Shown in pieces: positions 26,423 through 34,593 of a DNA stretch of 64,000 nt. This DNA comes from Caulobacter endophyticus (lineage in GTDB: Bacteria > Pseudomonadota > Alphaproteobacteria > Caulobacterales > Caulobacteraceae): assembly GCF_029543245.1 (NCBI RefSeq), contig NZ_JARQWV010000016.1, positions 1 through 64,000 on the forward strand, written 5' to 3'. The notes beneath the pieces are model-generated. The model had not been told where the DNA came from, ran no database searches, and saw only the letters and a list, made by a program, of their open reading frames with translations. Numbering within the stretch: position 1 is the first letter of the stretch; the number at the start of each line of letters is the position of its first letter. Both the position numbers and the translations under genes were made by a program.

Positions 26423-27999
26423 CGATAGTCCCTTTCAGCGTCAGGACGAGCGGCGTTGACCGGCACGGCGTCGACGGGGCCGGCGCTGGCCGGCGCCACG
26501 TAAGCCCGCGCCGCATAGGGCTGAGGCCGCTCGCCCGGGCCGCGCGGCGGGCGCGAGACCTGGGCCAGCAGCTGTTGCAGCCGCCAGGCCGACGGCTTGA
26601 AGCCGGCCAGGGCCGCGTCCAGCTGGTAGACCACCGCCTTGGCGCGGTCCTGGTCGGCCACGCCCTGCAGGCCCAGCGAGAAGAAGGTCGACATGGCGTA
26701 CTTGGCCTCGGGCGAGCCCTGGCGCTCGGCCTCCTCGTACCAGTGGTAGGCGCGGGCGTAGTCGCGCGGCACGCCGACGCCTTCGGAGTACATCACCGCC
26801 AGCACCAGCTGGGCCTTGGACGAGCCGTTGACGGCCGCGTACTGCACCGCCCTCACCTTCTCGATCGGCGACAGGCGGCCGGTGGTCGGGCGGCCGATCG
26901 AGGCCTGAAAGGTCTGGGCGTCGTTGAGGGAAAGCAGCCGCTCGTCGAGCAGCGGCGCGGGGATGATCCGCAGATAGGACAGCGCCTCGCCGATGTGCAC
27001 GAACGGCAGCTCGTGCAGGCGGGCCAGCGCCGCCTCCTTGGCCTCGCCGGCCGGATCGCTCTCGTCCGAGTGGGGCACGCCGGAATCCGGCGAGTCCGGC
27101 GGATAGAACTCGTATGGCGGGATCCAGCGCTTGGCCTTGGTCTCGACGAAGGTTCCGTACGAGGCCCGCTGTGGCGAGGAGCGCTCGAAGTCCTTGAGCA
27201 TGACATAGGCCGACACGTCGCCGGTCTGCACCGCCAGGTAGTTGTAGAGATAGGCGTCGATGTCGTTGCGGCGGAAGAGATCCAGCGCCGCCGGCGCGCC
27301 CACGTGGCGGCGGTCGCCATAGGCCTCGACGGCCTGGAGGTTGTCGGACGGCTCGCCATAGGGTCCGAAATAGCCGTCGTGCATCCGCGCCAGGGTGCGA
27401 TAGCCGTCGGCGCCTTGCGTCGACAGGATGTAGATCACCCGGTTCCTGACCTGCTCCCGCTCCTCTGTCGACATCCGCGACAGCTGGCGGTCGAGAGCGC
27501 CATAAGCGGCGTGGCGCTCATAGGCGCGGCAGTCGTCGAAGCGCGAGACGGCCTTGCCCGGCTTGCCGCGCGGCTCGTAGGCGGCGATCGGCGCGTAGCC
27601 GGACGGATTGGCCAGGGCCATGGCGTACCAGGCGGCCGCCTCGACCGGATCGTCGAGGTTCTTGTCGCTGCTGCGCTGGCCCTCGTAGCGGCGCGCCAGC
27701 TCCAGCTGGGCGAAGAAGTCGCCCCGGAAGCCGCCCTGGCGCAGGTTGCGGATCTCGATCTGCTGCTGGTTGAACTGGCCCGAGCCGCCTTGCGCCACCT
27801 GCGGGCGCGGGCAGGCCGTGGCCCGCTTGGCGAACAGCTGCGGGGCGGAGAAGTCGCAGCCGAACAGCGGCAGCACGGCCAGCGCCGCCACCACGCCCAG
27901 CGGCGTGCGACGCGCGATCCTATGGCGATTGTCGAGGAGATGGACGCCCGCGCGCCTCAGCCTGCGGAGGAGCGCAACAGCATCGCCGGCCTCGTGCAT
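26419..27999 (-). CDS. Sel1/TPR-repeat lipoprotein
   Basis: A 526-residue protein and first gene of a coupled four-gene operon. The ATG at 27999 has a strong GGAGGGGG ribosome-binding site. An unusually long n-region rich in Arg precedes a hydrophobic stretch and the lipobox LPLFGC (Cys48). Helical repeats follow, with Sel1-type units in the C-terminal half (AVMYSEGVGVPRDYARAYHWYEEAERQGSPEAKYAMS) and an earlier unit (FAQLELARRYEG ... DPVEAAAWYAMALANPSG). Sel1 repeats usually bind other proteins. A flexible Pro/Ala-rich tail closes the protein. Likely an outer-membrane or periplasmic scaffold; exact role unknown. Confidence 0.75.
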   Translation of the reverse strand: MHEAGDAVALLRRLRRAGVHLLDNRHRIARRTPLGVVAALAVLPLFGCDFSAPQLFAKRATACPRPQVAQGGSGQFNQQQIEIRNLRQGGFRGDFFAQLELARRYEGQRSSDKNLDDPVEAAAWYAMALANPSGYAPIAAYEPRGKPGKAVSRFDDCRAYERHAAYGALDRQLSRMSTEEREQVRNRVIYILSTQGADGYRTLARMHDGYFGPYGEPSDNLQAVEAYGDRRHVGAPAALDLFRRNDIDAYLYNYLAVQTGDVSAYVMLKDFERSSPQRASYGTFVETKAKRWIPPYEFYPPDSPDSGVPHSDESDPAGEAKEAALARLHELPFVHIGEALSYLRIIPAPLLDERLLSLNDAQTFQASIGRPTTGRLSPIEKVRAVQYAAVNGSSKAQLVLAVMYSEGVGVPRDYARAYHWYEEAERQGSPEAKYAMSTFFSLGLQGVADQDRAKAVVYQLDAALAGFKPSAWRLQQLLAQVSRPPRGPGERPQPYAARAYVAPASAGPVDAVPVNAARPDAERDYR

Positions 28000-28382
28000 C
28001 GCTCCCCCTCCAGCACGCCGTTAACCATGATCGGAAACCCGTTCATGAGCCGCCGGAAGCGAGACTGTCAAGCTCGTCGACCGACGTTCATCAACTCTTG
28101 TTTGACGTGCCTGAAATGGGACGGGTTTTGGGGAGGTGCGGGCGAGGAAGTATGTGTATTTTCACGGTTTTCCCAACCCAGCATTCAGTCGCCGCATCGT
28201 AGTTCAGCCCGCTGAAGCCGTATCGATTCTATTCACCCTCCATGCCGGAAATCACCCTTCGTCGAAGCCGACGAGCATTGGCGCACCAAGGAAAAAACCC
28301 TCATAGATTGCATGTTGACTTGTCGTTTTACACTTGTGACACTCGCAAACTACATATGTGATACCGGGATGAGGGGGAAGCG
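28000..28382. other. Intergenic region with A/T-rich promoter area
   Basis: About 380 bases between divergent genes. The composition is lower in GC than the surroundings, especially 28300-28370. Promoter-like pieces for the gene at 28383 include TTGACT at 28315-28320 and TTTACA at 28327-28332 with TACATA at 28351-28356 (18-base spacing). GGGGGAAG just before the ATG at 28383 is its ribosome-binding site. No gene or repeat was recognised. Confidence 0.4.
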
Positions 28383-29789
28383 ATGAAGATCGTTCTCGGG
28401 CTGTGCTTAGCAATGATCACGGCCTCCGCCATGGCCTCACCGCTTACTCCGGACCAGAAGATCCGCATTCGGGCCATCGTCACGGAGGCGCGCTCCAAAT
28501 CCCCTGCTCCATCGACCTCGGTGGCAGTCGTCGTCGATGGCCAGTTGGCCTATGCTGAAGCGTTTGGCCTAGCCAACCTCGCTCTTATGCAACCGGCGAC
28601 GCCGGAGACCCGCTACGACATCGGCTCGGTCAGCAAGCAGTTCACGGCAGCGGCGGTGCTGCTGATGGTCCAGGACGGCAAGCTGTCCCTCGATGACAAG
28701 ATTGGACGCTTCTTCCCGAATGTTTCCGGCGCGGAGAAGGTTACTGTCCGGCACCTGCTGTCTCACGAAGCGGGCTATCGTGACTCATGGCAGGATACGG
28801 CTGAGGAACGCCGCCGCCCCATTGCGCCACAGGCCATCGTCGACCGCTGGGGGGCAATGCCACTAGCCTTCGAGCCGGGCTCAAGTTGGGACTACAGCAA
28901 CACCAACTACGCGATCGCCGGACGCATCGTCGAAACTGTATCGGGCCGCCCGCTCGCCCAAGTATTGACCGAGCGGATCTTCATACCGCTCGGCATGACC
29001 AGCGCCATCGACAACGAGACCTCGCCACCGACCAGACAAGACGCCAACCGCTATGGCCGTAACCTACTGGGGCCCGCACGGCTGACCGAGCCGGCTGCCC
29101 GAGGCTGGGCCTATGGTGCTGGAGGCCTTTCCATGAGCGCAACCGACCTTGCGCGCTGGGACGCCAGCGTCCTCAGCCGCACTCTCCTGTCACCTACCTC
29201 CTATGACGCAATGATGCGGGAGACGATGCTCACAACCGGCAAAGGCTCAGGATATGGCCTGGGGCTCTATGTAGATGGTGTGGTTGGCCATCGTCGCGTT
29301 CATCACAATGGTTTCGCACCTGGCGTCATCACCGAAAGCCGGATTTACCCAGATGACGGCGTCGCCATCGTCGTGACCAGTAACGCCGAGTTCGGCATGG
29401 TCGTGCCGGAGATTGTCGACGGTATCGAGAGGCTGCTGCTGCCTGCCGCCTTCCCCCGCCCAGGCGCCTATGACGAAGGCAAGAAAATCGCCAAACCGCC
29501 CTCACCGCTGATCCGGCGCTCTTTATCCCAACTACGCGCAGGCGACGTCGATCGACGTCGCCTCACGCCCGAAGCTAGCGCTTATCTCACGCCCGAGGTC
29601 CTGGCCGACTATCGGGAGAGTCTCGCGCGCCTCGGCCCCCCAAGGACCTTCGTCGTCACACGTGAGGAGCGCGTGGGCGAAGTAAATAGCGCCATGTTCG
29701 AGCTGAGCTGGCCGAGCCAGAGGGTGATAGGCGGTCTTCAGGTTCGCGACGACGGCAAGATTTCAGATCTCTGGCTAATGGCGTTCTAG
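28383..29789 (+). CDS. Class C beta-lactamase-like serine hydrolase
   Basis: A 468-residue exported enzyme of the beta-lactamase/penicillin-binding-protein-like (AmpC/EstB) family. Signal peptide about 1-18 (ASAMA). The catalytic motifs are Ser82-x-x-Lys85 in GSVSKQF, Tyr171-x-Asn173 in WDYSNTNY and HHNG at 307-310 in place of KTG. A distinct C-terminal domain of about 110 residues follows. Such proteins include esterases, D-aminopeptidases and peptidases; true beta-lactamase activity cannot be claimed. Codon choice is unlike its neighbours (more TTA, CCA, ACA, GAT and GTC; fewer GCC and CTG), which suggests recent transfer or a different history. Confidence 0.88.
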   Translation: MKIVLGLCLAMITASAMASPLTPDQKIRIRAIVTEARSKSPAPSTSVAVVVDGQLAYAEAFGLANLALMQPATPETRYDIGSVSKQFTAAAVLLMVQDGKLSLDDKIGRFFPNVSGAEKVTVRHLLSHEAGYRDSWQDTAEERRRPIAPQAIVDRWGAMPLAFEPGSSWDYSNTNYAIAGRIVETVSGRPLAQVLTERIFIPLGMTSAIDNETSPPTRQDANRYGRNLLGPARLTEPAARGWAYGAGGLSMSATDLARWDASVLSRTLLSPTSYDAMMRETMLTTGKGSGYGLGLYVDGVVGHRRVHHNGFAPGVITESRIYPDDGVAIVVTSNAEFGMVVPEIVDGIERLLLPAAFPRPGAYDEGKKIAKPPSPLIRRSLSQLRAGDVDRRRLTPEASAYLTPEVLADYRESLARLGPPRTFVVTREERVGEVNSAMFELSWPSQRVIGGLQVRDDGKISDLWLMAF

Positions 29790-29827
29790 CGTCGCCACCT
29801 CGCCCCCTACACCCCTGCCTCTCCCCC

Positions 29828-31048
29828 TCACCTTCCCGTCGGCATATCCTTGAACGCCACGTCCTTGTCGACCCGCACGTCGCCCGGCAGGCCCAGGACC
29901 CGTTCGGCGATGATGTTCTTGAGGATCTCGTCGGTGCCGCCGGCGATGCGCAGGCCAGGCGCCCACATCAGGCTTTGCTGGAAGGCCGCACCGGCGGCGG
30001 CTTCGGGGCCAATGAGGACGCCGTACTCGCCCTGCATCTCGACGGCCGTGTTGGCAAGGTCCTGAAGTTGGTTGGCCGAGATGATCTTGCCGATCGAGCT
30101 TTCCGGGCCCGGGGTCTGGCCGCGCGACAAGGCGGTCATGGTGCGGAAGCGGGTGAACTTCAGCCCTTGCGAGGCCACGAACCAGTCGGCCAGCTTCTCG
30201 CGGAAGGCGTCGTTGGAAAGGGCCGGACCGTCCTCGCCCGGCAGGGCGCGGGCCAGTTCCATCACCTCGCGGTAGTTGGGCCCGGCCGAGCCGCCGACGG
30301 CCAGGCGCTCGTTCATCAGGGTGACCAGAGCCACCTGCCAGCCCTGCCCGACCTCGCCCAGGCGCTGGCTGTCCTTGACCCGCAGGTCGCTGAAATAGAC
30401 CTCGTTGAACTCGCGCCCGCCCGACATCTGGTGGATGGGGCGGCATTCGACGGCCGGATCGCGCATGTCGATCCAGAACATGGTCAGGCCCTTGTGCTTG
30501 GGCACGTCGGGATCCGTCCGGGTCAGCAGGATGCCGAAGTCGCTGTAGTGGGCGCCGGTGGTCCAGACCTTCTGGCCGTTGATCACCCACTCGTCGCCGT
30601 CCTTGACCGCGCGGGTGCGCAGGGCCGCCACGTCGGAGCCGCCGGCCGGTTCGGAGAACAGCTGGCACCAGATCTCCTCGCCCTTCACGGCGGGGGATAC
30701 GAAGCGCTTCTTGGTGTCGGTGTCGGAGAAGGCCATGACCGTGGGCACGCACATGCCCAGGCCGATGGTGAAGTAGCCGTAGGCGACGCCGGCCTTGCCC
30801 TCTTCCTGGCCGAAAATCACTGACTCTATAGGCGTGCCGCCGCCACCGCCCACGGCGGCGGGCCAGGTGATGCAGGCGTAGCCGGCGGCCGCCTTGCGGG
30901 CCTGCCATGCCTTGGCGGCGGCCATGTGCTCGGGGGTGTTGGCCTTGGGCTCGCCATGCTCGGCGCGGTGGGCGGCGGCGGCCTCGACCAGCCAGGCGCG
31001 GGCCTTCTCGCGGTAGGCGGCTTCTGTGGGGGAGTCGTTGAAGTCCAT
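29828..31048 (-). CDS. Acyl-CoA dehydrogenase (first of two)
   Basis: A 406-residue FAD enzyme that oxidises acyl-CoA to trans-2-enoyl-CoA. It has the N-terminal helical domain, the beta-domain signature WCQLFSEPAGGSDVAALRT (about 120-140), VINGQKVWTTGAHYSDFG and the C-terminal helical domain with GGTDEILKNIIAERVLGLPGD. The ATG at 31048 begins MDFNDSP; the longer frame runs back through a repeat and was not used. With the paralogue at 31200-32315 it forms a pair on the same strand, separated by a repeat. Such small/large pairs often make a heteromeric dehydrogenase for sterol or branched-chain acyl-CoAs; that is inference from other bacteria. Confidence 0.92.
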   Translation of the reverse strand: MDFNDSPTEAAYREKARAWLVEAAAAHRAEHGEPKANTPEHMAAAKAWQARKAAAGYACITWPAAVGGGGGTPIESVIFGQEEGKAGVAYGYFTIGLGMCVPTVMAFSDTDTKKRFVSPAVKGEEIWCQLFSEPAGGSDVAALRTRAVKDGDEWVINGQKVWTTGAHYSDFGILLTRTDPDVPKHKGLTMFWIDMRDPAVECRPIHQMSGGREFNEVYFSDLRVKDSQRLGEVGQGWQVALVTLMNERLAVGGSAGPNYREVMELARALPGEDGPALSNDAFREKLADWFVASQGLKFTRFRTMTALSRGQTPGPESSIGKIISANQLQDLANTAVEMQGEYGVLIGPEAAAGAAFQQSLMWAPGLRIAGGTDEILKNIIAERVLGLPGDVRVDKDVAFKDMPTGR

Positions 31049-31061
31049 CTTGGATCTCCTT

Positions 31062-31190
31062 CCTTCTCCCCTTGCGGGAGAAGGTGTCGGCGAAAGCCGA
31101 CGGATGAGGGGTTGAAAGGCCGATCCGGAAAGGTCTGAGAGACCCCTCACCCGACCCTTCGGGCCACCCTCTCCCGCAAGGGGAGAGGGA
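31062..31190. repeat. Dispersed inverted repeat, family B (CTCCCCTTGCGGGAG), copy 1
   Basis: Left arm CCTTCTCCCCTTGCGGGAGAAGG with GGATGAGGGGT (31062-31112); right arm CCTCACCCGACCCTTCGGG and CCCTCTCCCGCAAGGGGAGAGGG (31145-31190). It lies between the two acyl-CoA dehydrogenase genes. Same family as 38160-38326 and 47909-48074. Confidence 0.8.
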
Positions 31191-31199
31191 TCGCGGGGC

Positions 31200-32315
31200 T
31201 CAAGCCGCGTTCTTCTTTTCGAGCTCGCTGACCAGCCGCTCCTTCCAGAGCCTCGGCGAACCGGCGACCAGGGAGAGCTGCCGCGAGCGGCGGTAGTAGA
31301 GGTGGCAGTCCACCTCCCAGGTGAAGCCCATGCCACCGTGCACCTGGACGCTTTCCTTGCTGGCGAACCAGAAGGCTTCGGAAGCGGCGATGCGGGCGGC
31401 GGCGGCGGCCGTGGGCAGTTCGGGCGCGTCGTCATTGAGGGCCCAGGCGCCGTAATAGGCGTTGGAGCGGGCGACCTCGTTCTTGACGTACATGTCGGCC
31501 AGCTTGTGCTTGATGGCCTGGTAGCCGCCGATCACCCGGCCAAAGGCGTAGCGGCCAAGCGCGTATTCCTTGGCCATCTCCAGGCAGCGGTCGGCGCCGC
31601 CCAGCTGTTCGAAGGCCAGCAGCACGGCGGCGCGGTCGAGGATGGCCTGCACGAGGTCGAAGCCCTCGCCCGCCCCGCCCAGCCGCTCGGCGGCCGCGCC
31701 GTCGAAGGTGAGGCGCGCGACGCTGCGGGTGGGGTCCAGGCTTTCGAGCGTCTCGCGCTTCACGCCAGCGCCGGTCAGATCGACTAGGAAGAGGCCAGGC
31801 TTGCCGCCCTCATTGGCCAGCACGATGGCGACGTGGGCGATGTCGCCGTCGGTGACGGGGATCTTCACGCCGGAAAGCTTGCCGCCCTCCACCCGGGCCG
31901 ACAGGGCCGAGGGGGTGAGCACGCCGGGGCCCTCGCTGACGGCCAGGGCGCCGATCAGCGCGCCGGCGGCGACGCGAGGCAGGATGGCGGCCTGCTGGGC
32001 GGCCGTGCCGTGGGCCATGACGGCCTCGGCCAGGATGTAGACGGTGGAGGCGAAGGGGATCGGGGCGACGGCGCGGCCCAGCTCCTCGGCGATGGCGCAC
32101 AGCTCGACACGGCCAAGGCCCAGGCCGCCGTGCTCCTCGGGGATGGCCGCGCCCAGCCAGCCCTGCTCGGCCACGGCGGCCCACAGGGGCGCGTCATAGC
32201 TCTTGGCCGGATCGTCGAGCACGCCGCGCACCACCGCGGGCGGACAGCGGCCGCCGAGGAACTTGCGGGCCTCGTCCTTGAGGAACTTCTGGTCGTCGGA
32301 ATAGTCGAAATCCAC
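31200..32315 (-). CDS. Acyl-CoA dehydrogenase (second of two)
   Basis: A 371-residue paralogue of the neighbour at 29828. MDFDYSDDQKFLKDEARKFL opens the N-terminal helical domain; IPEEHGGLGLGRVELCAIAEELG (about 58-80) and VQVHGGMGFTWEVDCHLYYRR (about 328-348) are typical of acyl-CoA dehydrogenases. The beta-domain is degenerate (ALAVSEGPGVLTPSALSARV), lacking the usual SEPxxGSD, as in the regulatory or non-FAD-dominant subunits of paired enzymes. Probably cotranscribed with the downstream paralogue. Divergent from the hypothetical gene at 32458. Confidence 0.9.
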   Translation of the reverse strand: MDFDYSDDQKFLKDEARKFLGGRCPPAVVRGVLDDPAKSYDAPLWAAVAEQGWLGAAIPEEHGGLGLGRVELCAIAEELGRAVAPIPFASTVYILAEAVMAHGTAAQQAAILPRVAAGALIGALAVSEGPGVLTPSALSARVEGGKLSGVKIPVTDGDIAHVAIVLANEGGKPGLFLVDLTGAGVKRETLESLDPTRSVARLTFDGAAAERLGGAGEGFDLVQAILDRAAVLLAFEQLGGADRCLEMAKEYALGRYAFGRVIGGYQAIKHKLADMYVKNEVARSNAYYGAWALNDDAPELPTAAAAARIAASEAFWFASKESVQVHGGMGFTWEVDCHLYYRRSRQLSLVAGSPRLWKERLVSELEKKNAA

Positions 32316-32457
32316 GGCCGTTTTCTCCCTTGGCCGCTCTTGTCGACGGCCGTTGGAAACGACGATGAACCACGTTTACGTGCGTGGAAAGATTGACCCG
32401 GCGTCAAGAATTTCAGGTTCTTATGGCCGCCGATTATTTGGAGCCGTTCGAGATCCC

Positions 32458-33012
32458 ATGGCCAAGACCGTCTTCCAGCGGAACCAGAAGGTTTGGGTCG
32501 AGAGCGTCGGCGCCTGGGCGACGATCGAGAGGATCGTGCCCATCTGGGCCAAGGGCTTCGACGAGCCGGTGCGGGTGACCTACGACGTGGGCCTGGGCCG
32601 CGAGTTCCTGGCCCATGAGCTGAAGCCCGAGGACAAGATGGATCCGCAGGAAGGCGGCGTCCTGTCCAACTGGCGGGTCCTGCGGGCGCGCAACAAGTGG
32701 CAGCAGGAAAGCGACTGCCTGCACCACCCCTTCCCCGGCACCTATCCGGTGGTGGTCACCGATCCCAACGACTGGGGCGGCTGGCGCACGCCGGGGGCCG
32801 AATACGACCGCGACCCGCGCAAGATCGAGTTCCAGGCCAGGCTGATCGCCGCCGCCCCGCGCCTGCACGCCCTGTCGCGCGAGATCATGACCCTGGTCGG
32901 CGACCATCCCGAGGACGCGCCCCCCGCCTTGCTGGCCCTGGCCCAGAAGGCCGCGGCCATCGAGCGCGAGTTGCACGAGACCCCGGCGGCGAGCGGGTCG
33001 GTGGAGGGCTGA
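32458..33012 (+). CDS. Hypothetical protein (184 aa)
   Basis: A soluble 184-residue protein with no signal peptide. The first half is aromatic-rich: KVWVESVGAWATIERIVPIWAKGF, then a segment with RVTYDVGLGREF and SNWRVLRARNKWQQESDCLHHPFPGTYPVV. The second half is alpha-helical. I do not recognise the family. The ATG at 32458 has only a weak ribosome-binding site; the frame is open further upstream to 32353 but the early residues are of different character. It is divergent from the acyl-CoA dehydrogenase gene. Confidence 0.7.
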   Translation: MAKTVFQRNQKVWVESVGAWATIERIVPIWAKGFDEPVRVTYDVGLGREFLAHELKPEDKMDPQEGGVLSNWRVLRARNKWQQESDCLHHPFPGTYPVVVTDPNDWGGWRTPGAEYDRDPRKIEFQARLIAAAPRLHALSREIMTLVGDHPEDAPPALLALAQKAAAIERELHETPAASGSVEG

Positions 33013-33100
33013 GCCGCCCCAACCCTTCCGTTGATCCGGGATGGAAATGCGACCTTAGCGAGATAAAGTGGCCGGATCACGCGACCCGCCAGAGGCCTGC

Positions 33101-33790
33101 ATGCTGGAAAAAATCATAGCGCTTCGACACCAGTGGCTGGCCGATGCGCGAGAGATCATCCAGACCCCGAAGGTCAGGGATAACCTCGAGCTTTTCCTGC
33201 AGAACGCCGGGGACATCTTCCGGTACAATGTGGAACTGGGGCTGATCGCCTGGCGCGGAGGCGAAAACCCAAAACCGTACTTCGTCGAGGCCGTCGACGA
33301 CCTCAGCGACTTCTGCCAGGCGCTGGTCGACAGGGGCGACAGCATCGCGCGCCTGCCGCTGGGCGCTGCTTGCCTCGTCGCGTCGCTGATCGGGCGAGGC
33401 TTCGCCTTCGCCCTCGATGGCGAGCCCGGGGAGGCCGAGGATCTCCATCTTGATCGTCTACTGGCCGCCGAGATCCGCGGCGAGGCCGCAAACGGCGCCC
33501 AGGAGGGGATCGCCAGGCTCGGCGCCGTGAAGCGGCAGGCGTTGGCGGCGCGCTCCTACAAGGGCTACTTCGAGATCCTGAAAGCCGGACCGAACGCCGC
33601 CGGGCTCGCCGCCCTGGTGTCTTCGGCGGACGGGGCCTATGCCGCCCGCGCCAAGGACAGCTTCTTTTCCGGCGGGAACGCCATCGATGGCGGCGGCCGC
33701 TACAACGATCTGGTCGTGGACTATCGGTTGGGGGCGATACTCAAGCACCTGGGCCACGAAAGCCCGAGCATGCACGCCTGGAAATGGTGA
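33101..33790 (+). CDS. Hypothetical helical protein (229 aa)
   Basis: From the ATG at 33101 (AGAGG 5 bases upstream) a 229-residue cytoplasmic, mostly helical protein; a GTG at 33068 would add 11 residues. It contains VRDNLELFLQNAGDIFRYNVELG, a basic/acidic central region and the end GGRYNDLVVDYRLGAILKHL. Homologues are not recognised. It lies 88 bases after the gene at 32458, on the same strand, and ends just before a repeat-free gap. Codon use is slightly less biased than in its neighbours. Confidence 0.6.
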   Translation: MLEKIIALRHQWLADAREIIQTPKVRDNLELFLQNAGDIFRYNVELGLIAWRGGENPKPYFVEAVDDLSDFCQALVDRGDSIARLPLGAACLVASLIGRGFAFALDGEPGEAEDLHLDRLLAAEIRGEAANGAQEGIARLGAVKRQALAARSYKGYFEILKAGPNAAGLAALVSSADGAYAARAKDSFFSGGNAIDGGGRYNDLVVDYRLGAILKHLGHESPSMHAWKW

Positions 33791-33858
33791 TCGCCCACCG
33801 CCCCTGGGACTTCCCGCCACAAGGTCGGGAATGACGGGAGTTCCGGGATCTCCAGCGG

Positions 33859-34512
33859 CTAGAACCGCCGGCCGACGCCCACCGACACCACCATCGGGTC
33901 GAGGTTGACCTTCGACTTCAGGGCGCCGCCATTGATCTTGGCGTCGGTCTCGAACCACACCTTCTTGACGTCGAGATTGACGACGTAGGGGCCCTTCACG
34001 GCGATGTCGGCGCCCGCCTGCAGCGCGTAGCCGAAGCCGTCGTCGAGATCGACGGTGAAGCCGTTCCTGTCCTTGCCGCTGTAGAACAGCATGTAGTTCA
34101 GCCCTGCGCCGACATACGGGTTGAAGCGGGCCTTGGGCGCGAAGTGGTACTGGGCCGAGACCACCGGCGGCAGCACCCAGGTCTTGTGCACGACGACGTC
34201 GGTCCCCGGCCCCACGGCCTTGACGGTGTGCTGGGTCGTGCCGGCGATCACCTCGATGGCGAGCTTGTCGGTGAGGAAGTAAGAGACGCCCAGCGTCGGC
34301 ATCACGTCGTCCTTGACGTCGGCCTTGAGGCCGCTGACCGCGCCGGCCGCGGTGACGATCGGATCGCCCGCGTCGGGCGAGACGCTGGTGGCGCGCAGGT
34401 TGACCTGCCAGGTCCCCTTGCCGGCGGGCGTGAAGGCTTCCTGGGCCTGTGCGCCCGTGGCGACGGCGGCCAGCGTCAGACCGGCGATGAGGGCGAGGCG
34501 GCGGGCGGTCAT
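33859..34512 (-). CDS. OmpW-family outer membrane protein
   Basis: A 217-residue protein with signal peptide about 1-23 (GAQAQEAF). The rest is short amphipathic beta-strands as in an eight-stranded OmpW barrel: WQVNLRATSVSPDAG, VMPTLGVSYFLTDKLAIEVIAG, PPVVSAQYHFAPKARFNPYVGAGLNYMLF and the terminal VVSVGVGRRF with a C-terminal Phe needed for barrel insertion. It probably forms a small hydrophobic channel in the outer membrane. Monocistronic. Confidence 0.92.
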   Translation of the reverse strand: MTARRLALIAGLTLAAVATGAQAQEAFTPAGKGTWQVNLRATSVSPDAGDPIVTAAGAVSGLKADVKDDVMPTLGVSYFLTDKLAIEVIAGTTQHTVKAVGPGTDVVVHKTWVLPPVVSAQYHFAPKARFNPYVGAGLNYMLFYSGKDRNGFTVDLDDGFGYALQAGADIAVKGPYVVNLDVKKVWFETDAKINGGALKSKVNLDPMVVSVGVGRRF

Positions 34513-34593
34513 GTCTTATCCCCTTGGAACGCGACGCATCGAGGCGTCGCCAGGGGTGATGCGCCCGCCCGCGCACCCGAACATTGATCAGGC

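Noticed and set aside
28383..29789. True beta-lactamase
   Set aside because: The SxxK and YxN motifs fit the family, but the third motif is HHNG instead of KTG, and many esterases and peptidases share this pattern; resistance function cannot be claimed.
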